This document shows, one piece after another, positions 7,098 through 15,992 of a DNA stretch of 39,209 nucleotides (within the stretch, counting starts at the first letter, position 1; each line of letters opens with the position of its first letter). Position numbers and translations under genes: made by a program. The notes beneath the pieces are model-generated. The model was not told where the DNA came from, did not search any database, and saw only the letters and a list, made by a program, of their open reading frames with translations. This stretch comes from an uncultured Erythrobacter sp. (GTDB lineage Bacteria; Pseudomonadota; Alphaproteobacteria; Sphingomonadales; Sphingomonadaceae): the NCBI GenBank assembly GCA_937969505.1, contig CALBWA010000042.1:1-39209 (forward strand), read 5' to 3'.

Positions 7098-8669
7098 ATG
7101 TTGGATGCTGTCATTATCGGGGCGGGACACAATGGTCTTGCCTGCGCCTTCTATCTCGCCAGAGCCGGAATGAAGGTCCGCATGGTGGAAGCCCGCCCCA
7201 TGATCGGCGGCGCAGCCGTGACCGAGGAGTTCGCACCCGGTTTTCGCAATTCGACCGCCAGCTACACCGTCAGTCTGCTGCAACCCAGGATCATTGACGA
7301 CATGGCGCTGCCAGCTCGCGGATACCGGGTGATAGAGCGACCCGTCTCGAACTATCTCCCGATTGAAGGGGGGTATCTCGCATTTGGAGGCGAGGTCTCT
7401 GAGAGCCAAAAACAGGTCGCGCGGCACAGTACAAAAGACGCCGAAGCTTTGCCGCATTATTACGCGATGCTGGAGGATGCTGCTGATGTTTTGCGCGCAC
7501 TTGCGCTGAAAATTCCACCCGATCCGAAAGGCGGGTTACGCTCCTTGATCGACGCAGCCATGCAAACCAGGGGTCTCGCCAAATTGCCTGTAGATCGCCA
7601 GGCTGCGGTGCTCAAATTGTTCACGCGGTCTGCCCGCGAAGTGCTGGACGACTGGTTTGAAAGCGATGTTGTAAAGGCGGCTTTCGGGTTTGATGCATGC
7701 GTTGGAAACTATGCCTCACCCGATACGCCGGGCAGCGCCTATGTCCTGCTGCACCATGTCTTTGGCGAGGTGAACGGGACCAAGGGTGGCTGGGGCCATG
7801 TGATCGGCGGCATGGGTGCCATCACCCAGATGATGGGCGAAGCGGTGCGCGAACTGGGCGTTCAGGTCGACCTTGATGCGCCAGTCGTTGAAGTCAAAAT
7901 ACGCGATGGCAGGGCTTGTGGAGTCAAACTGCGCACTGGCGAGGTGATCGAGGCTCGTCGAGTGATCGCCAATCTCGGACCAAAGCCCCTGTTCGACAAT
8001 CTCGTCCCTACCACGGCTCAACCAGACACATTGCGCGCTGCTGTGAAATCCTATCGCGGTGGATCAGGGTCACTGCGAATGAATGTCGCGCTTTCCAACC
8101 TGCCACGGTTCACCCATGCGCCACCGGGAGACGCGCATTTGCGTTCGGGCATTATTATGGCCCCTTCGCTGGACTATATGGACGCCGCCCATCGCGAAGC
8201 GCGCCGGCACGGCTTCTCCTCGCGGCCTATCGTCGAGATGTTGATTCCCAGCTTGGTAGATGACAGCCTCGCGCCAAGCGGGCAGCACGTCGCCAGCCTC
8301 TTCTGCCAGCATATCGATCCTGATTTACCAGAGGATCGCGAAGCAGAGGCTGTGCAAGCTGTGTTTGACACTATCGAGCATCATGCGCCTGGATTTCAAG
8401 ATCTGCTGCTGCACAAGCAAGTCCATACCCCACGCGCATTGGAGCAGAAGTTTGGTCTGTGGCGCGGGGATATTTTCCATGGCCGCATGAGCCTCGACCA
8501 ATTGTGGTCAGCCCGTCCATTTCTGGGCGCTGGCAGTTACCGTACCCCTATTGACGGGCTATGGCTGTGCGGCGCGGGCACCCATCCGGGAGGCGGCGTG
8601 ACCGGCGCGCCGGGCCACAATTGCGCAGCTGCGATATTGCGATCAAAGTCCAAGATATTTGGCTTGTAG
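7098..8669 (+). CDS. FAD-dependent oxidoreductase, PYROXD2 / phytoene desaturase-like
   Basis: A 523-aa flavoprotein of the amine oxidase/phytoene desaturase superfamily. The N terminus is a dinucleotide-binding Rossmann unit (VIIGAGHNGLACAFYLARAG) followed by VEARPMIGGAAVTEEF. The C terminus has a second FAD contact, GLWLCGAGTHPGGGVTGAPG. The overall layout (NSTASYTVSLLQP, the long middle substrate domain, GWGHVIGGMGAITQ) matches bacterial PYROXD2-like proteins better than true carotenoid desaturases, whose substrate is known. The ATG at 7098 is chosen because the Rossmann strand begins immediately after it; the frame is open further upstream but that part is not conserved-looking. The ribosome site is weak. 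The gene is divergent from the small gene-zur pair. Confidence 0.82.
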   Translation: MLDAVIIGAGHNGLACAFYLARAGMKVRMVEARPMIGGAAVTEEFAPGFRNSTASYTVSLLQPRIIDDMALPARGYRVIERPVSNYLPIEGGYLAFGGEVSESQKQVARHSTKDAEALPHYYAMLEDAADVLRALALKIPPDPKGGLRSLIDAAMQTRGLAKLPVDRQAAVLKLFTRSAREVLDDWFESDVVKAAFGFDACVGNYASPDTPGSAYVLLHHVFGEVNGTKGGWGHVIGGMGAITQMMGEAVRELGVQVDLDAPVVEVKIRDGRACGVKLRTGEVIEARRVIANLGPKPLFDNLVPTTAQPDTLRAAVKSYRGGSGSLRMNVALSNLPRFTHAPPGDAHLRSGIIMAPSLDYMDAAHREARRHGFSSRPIVEMLIPSLVDDSLAPSGQHVASLFCQHIDPDLPEDREAEAVQAVFDTIEHHAPGFQDLLLHKQVHTPRALEQKFGLWRGDIFHGRMSLDQLWSARPFLGAGSYRTPIDGLWLCGAGTHPGGGVTGAPGHNCAAAILRSKSKIFGL

Positions 8670-8714
8670 TTTCGCTTGCAGGCTCAGTCCGGACGTGAGT
8701 GCATAGTTGGCAAA

Positions 8715-10304
8715 TCAGTGCCGGAAATGCCGCATATCGGTGAAGACCATGGCGAGGCCTGCCTTGTTAGCAGCCTCGATCACTTCGTCATCGCGGATTG
8801 AACCGCCCGGCTGGATAACGGCTGTCGCCCCCGCCTCAGCGGCTGACAGCAAGCCATCTGCGAAGGGGAAGAATGCGTCAGACGCAACCGCGCTGCCGAT
8901 CGCCTTTGACTGGTCCCAGCCATATTTCTCTGCCGCTTCGGCGGCTTTCATCGCCGCAATGCGCGAAGAATCGCGCCGGTTCATCTGGCCCGCGCCGATG
9001 CCAGCTGTGGCCCCGCCATTGGCATAGACAATCGCATTGGATTTCACATGACGCGCCACGGTCCAGGCGAACAGGCAATCCTTCAATTCCTGTTCGGTCG
9101 GAGCGCGTTCGGTAACCACCTTGAGATCGTCTGCACTGATCGTCCCATTGTCGCGCGATTGCACCAGCAAGCCGCCAGTGATCGGTTTGACCGCGAGGCC
9201 GCCGCGGCGCGGATCGGGCAAATCGCCGGTCACCAGCAAGCGCAGGTTCTTCTTTTTGGCAAAGGCTTGGCGGGCCTCGTCCGAGATTGCAGGAGCGATG
9301 ACAACTTCGGTGAAAATCTGAGCGATGGCCTGGGCGGTCGGGCCGTCCAGTTCCTGATTAACCGCGACAATTCCGCCAAAGGCTGAAACGCTGTCGCATT
9401 GCAACGCTGCTTCCCATGCCTCAAGCAAGGTCCCGGCCTGCGCCACGCCGCAGGGGTTGGCGTGCTTGACGATCACGACTGCCGGATCGCCGCCAGCAAA
9501 TTCAGCGCACAATTCCAGCGCCGCATCGGCATCATTGTAATTGTTGTAGGACAATTCCTTGCCCTGCAATTGTTCGGCTTGAGCAATGCCGCGCTGATGC
9601 GGCCCGACCGGCGTGTAAAGCGCCGCCTTTTGATGCGGATTTTCACCATAGCGCAATTCGGTCGGCGCACGTCCGTTAATTGCCAGCATATCAGGGAACA
9701 TCTGTCCCTGATCGGCAAAGGCAAACCACTGGCTGATCATGGAATCATAGCTGGCAGTGGCAGCAAAGGCCTTGGCCGCCATAGCCTTGCGGAAAGAAAA
9801 CGTCGTCGCACCATCGCCTGCATCAAGCTCGCTCAGCAATGCAGGATAATCGGCCGGATCGGTCATAATCGTGACGAATTGATGATTTTTCGCTGATGAG
9901 CGGACCATGCTGGGCCCGCCAATATCGATGTTCTCGATAATTTCATCACGCTCGGCGCCGCGGGCAACAGTCGCTTCGAACGGATAGAGGTTGACCACCA
10001 CCAGATCGATGGCGCCGATGGCATGCTCCTCCATCGCTGCGGCATGTTCGGGATTGTCGCGCACGGCCAGCAAGCCGCCATGCACCTTGGGGTGCAGCGT
10101 TTTGACCCGGCCATCCATCATTTCGGGAAAACCCGTCAGATCGGAGATATCGCGCACGTCCAGCCCAGCATCGCGCAAAGCCTTTGCCGTACCGCCGGTG
10201 GACACCAAATCCACGCCGCGCGCCGCCAGCGCCGTGCCCAGTTCGACCAATCCGCTCTTGTCGGACACTGACAACAGCGCCCGCTTGATAACCACATCCG
10301 TCAC
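8715..10304 (-). CDS. purH: Bifunctional AICAR transformylase / IMP cyclohydrolase
   Basis: A 529-aa enzyme that performs the last two steps of de novo IMP synthesis. The N-terminal IMP cyclohydrolase (MGS-like) domain shows [32 protein letters not shown] and [16 protein letters not shown]. The C-terminal AICAR transformylase domain shows [13 protein letters not shown] and [12 protein letters not shown] with the catalytic Lys-His. The start is taken as GTG 10304, which gives the usual PurH length and N terminus. The frame is open further upstream but runs into the preceding gene. It starts 8 bases after the stop of the heparinase-like gene, so both sit in one operon with rpe. Confidence 0.95.
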   Translation of the reverse strand: MTDVVIKRALLSVSDKSGLVELGTALAARGVDLVSTGGTAKALRDAGLDVRDISDLTGFPEMMDGRVKTLHPKVHGGLLAVRDNPEHAAAMEEHAIGAIDLVVVNLYPFEATVARGAERDEIIENIDIGGPSMVRSSAKNHQFVTIMTDPADYPALLSELDAGDGATTFSFRKAMAAKAFAATASYDSMISQWFAFADQGQMFPDMLAINGRAPTELRYGENPHQKAALYTPVGPHQRGIAQAEQLQGKELSYNNYNDADAALELCAEFAGGDPAVVIVKHANPCGVAQAGTLLEAWEAALQCDSVSAFGGIVAVNQELDGPTAQAIAQIFTEVVIAPAISDEARQAFAKKKNLRLLVTGDLPDPRRGGLAVKPITGGLLVQSRDNGTISADDLKVVTERAPTEQELKDCLFAWTVARHVKSNAIVYANGGATAGIGAGQMNRRDSSRIAAMKAAEAAEKYGWDQSKAIGSAVASDAFFPFADGLLSAAEAGATAVIQPGGSIRDDEVIEAANKAGLAMVFTDMRHFRH

Positions 10305-10312
10305 TTTGGAAT

Positions 10313-12232
10313 TTACCCCATCTTCTTGAGCAGCCAGGAGAATTGCCCCCCGCTGCGTGATGTCATGCCCTCTATCACCAATTGCTGGGTTGGCCTTGGC
10401 CGCCCATCGCCATCGACCCACAGGCTCTCTTCAAGCGCAACACGCATATCGCCAGCGTCAGCACCGGCAATGCGGAATTGCCAAAGTGCGCCATCGGGCA
10501 ACACCAGACTGGCACCGCCCCGATCATCTGCCAAACGCGCATCCACGCTGGCACCCAGATGAAAACGGATGGCAAAGGCGATCTTGCCACGTTTTCCCTT
10601 TTTCGCCTGTGGTTGGAGAATATCCTCGCCACGCAATTCGCTGCCGTCACCGCGCAGCATCAGAATCCGGCGATGGGTCAACCCATACCGGCTGGCATAG
10701 CCATCGTGACTTGCCTCCACCCGCGTTGCCTCAGTGCTGGTCTGGCCCAGAATGCGGCGGTCAACCTCGACCTGATCGACGCCCTTGCCGAGCTTGCCAT
10801 TGATCAGAACGGCGGTTGAGTTGGCATTGTCCAGGACCAGAGTCGAATGCGCGGCGCTTGCGCGCAGCCCCTGTTCGATCCGGGCCGGCACCAGCGCGCC
10901 TGACAGGGCCGATCCGCCGCAATTGACAATCAGCCGGTGATCACCGTCCGACATTTCAAACGCCAGTGTTGAAGCGCAACCATAACGGGCATGGCGGGCT
11001 TTGGGCGGAGGCGCTGCATCGAACTGCACAACGCATTTGCCGCCGCGCAACCGTTGATAGCCCCAATGGCGAATATCCTTGAGCGGGCGCGTTCGCACAC
11101 CGCTGGCATCCACCAGGGCAGACACCTGATTTGCGCTGATCGCATGGCCGCCCTGCCAACTGCCCAAGCCACCGTCTCCGTGGCGCAGAGCAAGCAATGG
11201 CGGCACCAGCAATTCCAGCATAACGCTTAGTGCCTGTGGAGGTTCGCGGTCGACCGCGCGATAACAGGCAAGCAGATGGGTCAGGAGGCGGATCGCATCC
11301 ATCTGCGCCATCGGGCTGCGCGACAAAACGCCGCCATCTTCTGCCACCATTTCGCCAAGCGCGCGCAGCAAGCCTGCCTCGCCATAAAGGCGGCGCGGCT
11401 TGCCCAGAGGCAAAAGCAGGCCAGCAGCGGTAATCGCCGTCCAACCGGCAACCTCGGCCAAACGATCCTCGCACCGGGTTACATTGCGATCAAGCCATCG
11501 CGCGGTGGTGTCTATTGCCTGCAACATACGAGCGCGAAGGCCCGCTTGCTGATCGGAAAGGACCAGCGGCGCATGCACCAGCCAAGCAAGCAATCTGTGG
11601 CCGACATGCTCGACTTCCCACGCCGGCCCTTTGCCCGGTGCAGGATTGGCATTGAGCCAGGCCGAGGCAATGCGCTCGGCAGTGGAAACGCATTGTTCGC
11701 GCGGGGCAGAGACCGCCAGATCGGCAAGCCATTCAAAGCCATGCACTACCCGTTCGAACGGAGGGGTCAGCCCGGTTGAGCTGGAACAGAATTCAATTTG
11801 CGCAATCGGCGCCTTGACACCGTGAACCAGAAAATGCCCGGCACGCAGAGCAATGCCAGCTGCCCGGTCGCCCGCAGCCGGAGCAGTCACAGTCGCCAGA
11901 AGCCGTGCCTTGGCCGGTTTGCGGAATGGCGCCGCCAATGTCGCACCCGGCACGCCCAGACGGTACGCCATGCGAATGAGGCGCGATGTCGCGCCCGAGG
12001 ATGGCGGTACAAAATCGCTGATCGTCAATGCGCGCGCAGGCTCGAGCGGCTCGGTCGGTTCAATGCCGACCCCGCTCACCAATGGCTCTACAGCTTGTGT
12101 TAGCGGGATTGCTTGGGCGGAAGGCGCAGAATCGCGGGCCTTAGCGCCTGTATCGTCCTCGACGATCTGACCGAACAGATCTCTTTCTTCGTCGCCGGAA
12201 GGGGAACCGGAAGAGGAAAGGAGCGCGTCCAT
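10313..12232 (-). CDS. Heparinase II/III family protein
   Basis: A 639-aa protein with a disordered acidic/Pro-rich N terminus (about 90 residues). An alpha/alpha-toroid-like region follows ([48 protein letters not shown]). A C-terminal beta-rich heparinase II/III domain begins near [14 protein letters not shown] and contains [20 protein letters not shown] and [15 protein letters not shown]. The family contains polysaccharide lyases, but in sphingomonads this gene is a stable neighbour of purH and rpe. That context, and the lack of an obvious signal peptide, points away from secreted heparin degradation. The ATG at 12232 shares one base with the rpe stop (TGATG) and has GGGAG upstream, so the genes are coupled. 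Confidence 0.85.
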   Translation of the reverse strand: MDALLSSSGSPSGDEERDLFGQIVEDDTGAKARDSAPSAQAIPLTQAVEPLVSGVGIEPTEPLEPARALTISDFVPPSSGATSRLIRMAYRLGVPGATLAAPFRKPAKARLLATVTAPAAGDRAAGIALRAGHFLVHGVKAPIAQIEFCSSSTGLTPPFERVVHGFEWLADLAVSAPREQCVSTAERIASAWLNANPAPGKGPAWEVEHVGHRLLAWLVHAPLVLSDQQAGLRARMLQAIDTTARWLDRNVTRCEDRLAEVAGWTAITAAGLLLPLGKPRRLYGEAGLLRALGEMVAEDGGVLSRSPMAQMDAIRLLTHLLACYRAVDREPPQALSVMLELLVPPLLALRHGDGGLGSWQGGHAISANQVSALVDASGVRTRPLKDIRHWGYQRLRGGKCVVQFDAAPPPKARHARYGCASTLAFEMSDGDHRLIVNCGGSALSGALVPARIEQGLRASAAHSTLVLDNANSTAVLINGKLGKGVDQVEVDRRILGQTSTEATRVEASHDGYASRYGLTHRRILMLRGDGSELRGEDILQPQAKKGKRGKIAFAIRFHLGASVDARLADDRGGASLVLPDGALWQFRIAGADAGDMRVALEESLWVDGDGRPRPTQQLVIEGMTSRSGGQFSWLLKKMG

Positions 12233-12897
12233 CAACTCCCACCCTTCAAGGCTGCGATGTTGGCTGCATAATGATCGGGGCCACCCTTGAACGTCGCCGA
12301 ACCTGCCACCAGCACATCAGCGCCCGCGTCAACGCACAGGCGCGCCGTTTCCGGATTGACTCCGCCATCCACCTCGAGCAGGATATCCTTGCCCGTCTTG
12401 TCGATCATCTTGCGGATCGCCTCTACCTTGCGCAACTGCGAATGGATGAAGCTCTGGCCACCAAACCCGGGATTCACGCTCATCACCAGAACCAGATCAA
12501 CGTCTTCGATCAGATAGTCGAGCATCTTTGCGGGCGTTGCCGGATTGAGCGAGACACCTGCCTTCTTACCCAGGCCCTTGATCGCCTGAACGGTGCGATG
12601 GACATGCGGCCCGGCCTCTGGGTGGACGGTGATGATATCGGCCCCAGCATCTGCAAATTCTTCCAGATAGGCATCCACCGGAGAAATCATCAGATGGACA
12701 TCGAACACCTTGTCGGTGTGCGGGCGCAGGGCTTTGACCACCATCGGACCGATGGTGAGGTTTGGGACATAATGCCCGTCCATGACATCGACATGGATCC
12801 AGTCCGCGCCAGCGGCGTCAATGGCGCACACTTCCTCGCCAAGGCGGGCAAAATCTGCCGATAAGATCGAAGGTGAGATCAGGGGCGGCGCCATCAT
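12232..12897 (-). CDS. rpe: Ribulose-phosphate 3-epimerase
   Basis: A 221-aa TIM-barrel enzyme that interconverts ribulose 5-phosphate and xylulose 5-phosphate in the pentose phosphate pathway. Metal and catalytic motifs are visible in barrel order: [30 protein letters not shown] (His and Asp), [27 protein letters not shown] and the phosphate loop LVAGSATF. Two ATG codons are adjacent (12897 and 12894). It is the first gene of the rpe - heparinase-like - purH operon; the next gene starts within its stop codon. A hairpin is predicted in its leader (12912-12952). Confidence 0.95.
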   Translation of the reverse strand: MMAPPLISPSILSADFARLGEEVCAIDAAGADWIHVDVMDGHYVPNLTIGPMVVKALRPHTDKVFDVHLMISPVDAYLEEFADAGADIITVHPEAGPHVHRTVQAIKGLGKKAGVSLNPATPAKMLDYLIEDVDLVLVMSVNPGFGGQSFIHSQLRKVEAIRKMIDKTGKDILLEVDGGVNPETARLCVDAGADVLVAGSATFKGGPDHYAANIAALKGGS

Positions 12898-12911
12898 GGG
12901 TCCAATCGCAA

Positions 12912-12952
12912 GCTTGTCACAGGACTAGGGGGCATGGTTAATGCCGACAAGC
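12912..12952 (-). promoter_or_regulatory. Bipartite hairpin in the rpe 5' leader
   Basis: A 7-bp stem GCTTGTC (12912-12918) / GACAAGC (12946-12952) stacks directly on an inner 5-bp stem GGCAT (12931-12935) / ATGCC (12941-12945) on one side. On the other side 12 bases are bulged out. It ends 15 bases before the rpe ATG, so on the rpe mRNA it would sit just upstream of the ribosome-binding region. Its role is unknown. Confidence 0.35.
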
Positions 12953-13071
12953 GCGCGCGAGGGCCTTTTCCACACGCTCAGCCGCGGAACGGCCTGCTTT
13001 CCACAGACTTTGACGCGCCGGGTCGCCTGAACATCAAGTCGCGCGGCAATTCAGGCGCAATTCATGCCTGA
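12934..13071 (+). CDS. Doubtful small ORF (45 aa) in the rpe/DUF2141 intergenic region
   Basis: ATG 12934 to TGA 13071 encodes 45 residues with a basic N-terminal part (MVNADKRARGPFPHAQ) and a tail ending SGAIHA. AGGA lies 9 bases upstream of the ATG. There is no membrane segment, no Cys and no recognisable family. The frame also overlaps possible leader structures, so it may be chance. It is listed because it is the only frame of note in a 340-base gap. Confidence 0.18.
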   Translation: MVNADKRARGPFPHAQPRNGLLSTDFDAPGRLNIKSRGNSGAIHA

Positions 13072-13237
13072 TTGCCTAGGAAGAATTGTATTTCGCCGCG
13101 ATTAAACCACTGGGTCTGAACCCGCAGGCCCCTTTATTGGCAATGCGATTGGTCTGGAATTCGGTCATAGTCTGGCCCGGTTGCCGCTTTCGACTTGCCC
13201 AGTGCAACCCTGCAAATGTATCGGTTAAGGAGATTCG

Positions 13238-13837
13238 ATGATGAATGCCGTGCGATCATATCTGCTACCGCACTTCCGCCTCGCTGCGGATTGTTGCAGC
13301 GCTGTGGGATCGGCGGCATTGGCGATCGCTCCTGTGGGATTGAGTATTACGACAAGGGCAAGCCTTGGCGCCATGGCGCTGATCAGTGCGCCGGCCACTG
13401 CACAATCGGCACAATCAGTAACCTACCGTCAGGAAATTTCCCATAACGCTGCCCTGTGCTCAGCGCGCGACAGGTCCTCTGTGATGGTCACCGTAACGGG
13501 GGTGAAGAACAGCACGGGAACCGTGCGCGTCCAGAGTTATCGCGGCGTGAAGGATGAGTGGCTGAAGAAGGGCAAATGGCTCAACCGGATTGAACTGCCT
13601 GCCCGCGCTGGGACCATGACGGTGTGCATGCCCGTGCCTGGCCCTGGCACGTATGGAATCGCCGTGCGTCACGATGTGAACAACAATCGCAAGACCGATC
13701 TCAGCACCGATGGAGGGGCGATGTCGAACAATCCTTCGCTCAACATTTTCAATCTGGGGAAACCCAGCTACAAGAAGACACAGTTCCAGATCGGGCGCGG
13801 ATCAACGCCGATCACGATCAACATGCGCTATAGGTAA
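13238..13837 (+). CDS. Secreted DUF2141 domain protein
   Basis: A 199-aa protein of the DUF2141 family, whose function is not established. The first 55 residues are a long hydrophobic export region ending ALISAPATAQS, consistent with signal peptidase cleavage near AQ. The mature part is a compact beta domain: VMVTVTGVKNSTGTVRVQSY, then a conserved GPGTYGIAVRHDVNNNRKTD stretch with a DxNxNxKxD-like calcium-type loop, and ending ITINMRYR. AAGGAG is 6 bases before the ATG at 13238, and a second ATG follows directly. It faces the lipid operon convergently, with a hairpin between them. Confidence 0.82.
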   Translation: MMNAVRSYLLPHFRLAADCCSAVGSAALAIAPVGLSITTRASLGAMALISAPATAQSAQSVTYRQEISHNAALCSARDRSSVMVTVTGVKNSTGTVRVQSYRGVKDEWLKKGKWLNRIELPARAGTMTVCMPVPGPGTYGIAVRHDVNNNRKTDLSTDGGAMSNNPSLNIFNLGKPSYKKTQFQIGRGSTPITINMRYR

Positions 13838-13853
13838 AGATACGCGAGCCGCT

Positions 13854-13881
13854 CTAGCCTGTGATTTGCATCATAGGCTAG
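13854..13881. terminator. Bidirectional hairpin between convergent genes
   Basis: CTAGCCTGTGAT pairs with ATCATAGGCTAG through a 12-bp stem containing one G-T wobble and a TTGC tetraloop. It lies between the DUF2141 stop (13837) and the convergent nucleotidyltransferase gene, and it overlaps that gene's stop codon. No T-tract follows on either strand. It could stabilise 3' ends or assist termination in both directions. Confidence 0.5.
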
Positions 13882-14777
13882 CTGCGCATCTTGCGCTGCG
13901 CACGCCACACACCCAGCATGACACCAGGTGCAGCCAACAGCGGGTGTTTTTCTCTGAATGGCGTAACCTCAACAGGAACACCGGTGTGCCGTTCGATCTT
14001 CCAGGCGGCATAGCGCGCCGCACCATCAAAGGTGGTACTGGCCTTGACCAGCCGAGCGAGATTTAGCGGTTTGCCCATCCGCCGACGCTTATTCCACCAG
14101 CCAAGAATCTGCTTCCGACGATCGTTGGTCAATTGCGGCGCGATTGTCTCACCAACCTGGCCAAACGTGATGCCTTCAGCGTTAAGCGCCGCGGGGAAAA
14201 GGCCGTCGAAATGCTCTGCATTGACCGACAGGATGTCTCCCTCGCGGCCCGGTTTTTCAACCCTGAACTCCGCTTGATAGGTGGCTCGAAACAGAGCGCG
14301 CCAGAAGTCTTCCGCCGCACCCTGCTGGGGCCCAAGTGCCGCGGCAAGCCGTGCCGCAGTTCGCGCCGCTGCGCGCAAGGCACCGACAACTTGCGCCCGC
14401 GCGGCTTCATCGCGTGCCCAAACCAGCCCGCTAGGCTGGACAAAACGCGCCCAGATTGTGGTATCAAGGCTTTTGCCCGATGCCGCTTTTCCAAATTGCT
14501 CAAGCGACATGATCGCCACCTTTGCGCGCAACCGTCCGCTGGCGCTGCTGGCTTCATGATAACTGACACGCGGCCATATCCGATCGCGCTGATTTCCCGG
14601 CAGCAAGAGGTAGAAATCCAGCACACCTTCGAGTGATCCCGTGCGCAGATTTGATCCATAGAAAAGCACGGCAATCGCACCTGCATCACGAGCCAGAGCC
14701 TCTCCCATAGCAGTGACCTCGGGATGGATCGGCGCTGCCAGTTGCTGCTCAATTCGGCTGTAGAGGGTGTCAGTCAT
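13878..14777 (-). CDS. Nucleotidyltransferase-like protein resembling Tam41 (CDP-diacylglycerol synthase)
   Basis: A 299-aa soluble protein. Near the N terminus AVLFYGSNLRTGSLEGVLDF contains a GS...D nucleotidyltransferase signature (G41, S42, D54). It closely mirrors the YGS...LDF block of the mitochondrial Tam41/Mmp37 CDP-diacylglycerol synthase. A later AKVAIMSLEQF ... GRL-like segment and the basic C-terminal region also match in order. Tam41 makes CDP-diacylglycerol from phosphatidic acid and CTP at a membrane surface. The gene lies 19 bases downstream of a diacylglycerol kinase-like gene, whose product would be that phosphatidic acid. The family call is by motif reading only. The ATG at 14777 is preferred over an in-frame TTG at 14813 that overlaps the upstream gene. 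Confidence 0.6.
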   Translation of the reverse strand: MTDTLYSRIEQQLAAPIHPEVTAMGEALARDAGAIAVLFYGSNLRTGSLEGVLDFYLLLPGNQRDRIWPRVSYHEASSASGRLRAKVAIMSLEQFGKAASGKSLDTTIWARFVQPSGLVWARDEAARAQVVGALRAAARTAARLAAALGPQQGAAEDFWRALFRATYQAEFRVEKPGREGDILSVNAEHFDGLFPAALNAEGITFGQVGETIAPQLTNDRRKQILGWWNKRRRMGKPLNLARLVKASTTFDGAARYAAWKIERHTGVPVEVTPFREKHPLLAAPGVMLGVWRAQRKMRS

Positions 14778-14796
14778 GCTGCGCGAGCCTGCACAA

Positions 14797-15846
14797 TCAT
14801 CGGGGGGCGACAAAATTCAATTGTGGACCTGTCGTTACCCGGTATCGACCTGGCGGAAAACCTTCCCCGTCAAGAATGAACGGTTCGTCCAGCTTCATCG
14901 TGAAGCCAGTTGTGCTCAACTGATGATAGCCACGCCTGGGAAGATCATCAGGGGTCCAGCCCGCCACTATCACGGGCAGCAGCGCAGTGGTACGCCGCGA
15001 AACTTGGTCGAGAACAGCTAGCTTGAGCCCATCCTTGTGCGGGCCAAAAGGTTTCAGGCCGGCTGGCAGCCTCTGCATGGTCGATGCAACCAGCAATTGC
15101 CGCCGCTTGGGATCGCCGAGCCCGCTGTGGCCCAACGGCGTGCCATCAGGCTCCAGCCGGATGTCGAGCTCGACCCCTCGTCGCCACGGGTTGGTTCGCC
15201 GCCCAAGCAATTGCAGGACGCCCCAGAAAGTGGTCACACCAACTGCCAGGCTGTTGAATGCCCCAAGCCTGTGCGCGCCTTGACCGGCCTCGGTCCCAAG
15301 CGTCAGCGCACCTGCTCCTAGAATGAAGCCGTATGCCCGCGCTTCGGGGTCATCTTCGGGATGAATAATAATTGGTGCGCGCTCGATCCGTCGCCCGTTA
15401 GCGAAAGCCTCTATCGCACCCTGCAGGGACCAGTTATTGGGCGCTTCCAGATCAACGGTCAGTGCGTTGGTCTTACCCTTTGGCAGCACAGCGATCGCTG
15501 GCCAATCATCGCCGAAAACGCCCATACCACTGGTCAGAACATCGCGCACGGTGCCGTCACCACCATTGATAATCAGCAGCTCAATCTTGCGCTCGGCAAA
15601 CTCGGCCAGCGCCTGTGGCAGCTGATCGCGATTGCCGGGCTGGGCGAGGAAAATATGCGGCGCAATGCTAGCGTCCAGATCACGCCCGCGATTGCGATGG
15701 CTGCGCGGGTTATAGATCATCCCGACGCATGGCTGCTTATCGCACGCAGTGGATGCATCTGTCGCGCTCTTGCCAGACTGTCTGGCAGGGCGCTCTCCCG
15801 CGGTTGAACGGGGCAAATCGCTGAATTCGTGGACCGGGGAAGGCAT
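14797..15846 (-). CDS. Diacylglycerol kinase family lipid kinase
   Basis: A 349-aa protein of the DAGK/YegS/sphingosine-kinase superfamily. About 40 low-complexity residues precede the catalytic domain, which starts GMIYNPRSHRNRG and carries the nucleotide-binding motif INGGDGTVRDVL (GGDGT at 95-99), then LPKGKTNALT. A C-terminal beta domain ends DEPFILDGEGFPPGRYRVT, matching the usual DGE motif. It would phosphorylate a lipid, most likely diacylglycerol, at the membrane. It is followed after 19 bases by the Tam41-like gene. The two may recycle diacylglycerol into CDP-diacylglycerol. The upstream M20 gene is divergent. Confidence 0.85.
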   Translation of the reverse strand: MPSPVHEFSDLPRSTAGERPARQSGKSATDASTACDKQPCVGMIYNPRSHRNRGRDLDASIAPHIFLAQPGNRDQLPQALAEFAERKIELLIINGGDGTVRDVLTSGMGVFGDDWPAIAVLPKGKTNALTVDLEAPNNWSLQGAIEAFANGRRIERAPIIIHPEDDPEARAYGFILGAGALTLGTEAGQGAHRLGAFNSLAVGVTTFWGVLQLLGRRTNPWRRGVELDIRLEPDGTPLGHSGLGDPKRRQLLVASTMQRLPAGLKPFGPHKDGLKLAVLDQVSRRTTALLPVIVAGWTPDDLPRRGYHQLSTTGFTMKLDEPFILDGEGFPPGRYRVTTGPQLNFVAPR

Positions 15847-15992
15847 AGGCTGAGTGCCTTAACCGCAAAATTCGAAAAACCAAAGCCGCCGAACGCCCAG
15901 TTTGCCATCAAAAATGACCATGATGCCAACCGCACATGCTGGGGCCGACAAAACCAGTAGACGAGGCGCATTCCATCAGTACACTTGACCCC

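Larger units (their letters stand above)
12898..13237. other. Divergent intergenic region between rpe and the DUF2141 gene
   Basis: This 340-base gap must hold the promoters of rpe (minus) and the DUF2141 gene (plus). Three things stand out: a bipartite hairpin near the rpe start, a possible 45-codon plus-strand ORF (12934-13071), and a set of competing inverted repeats built on GCCTGA/TCAGGC (13024-13071). I cannot assign convincing -35/-10 pairs. No tRNA or known riboswitch is recognised. Confidence 0.5.
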
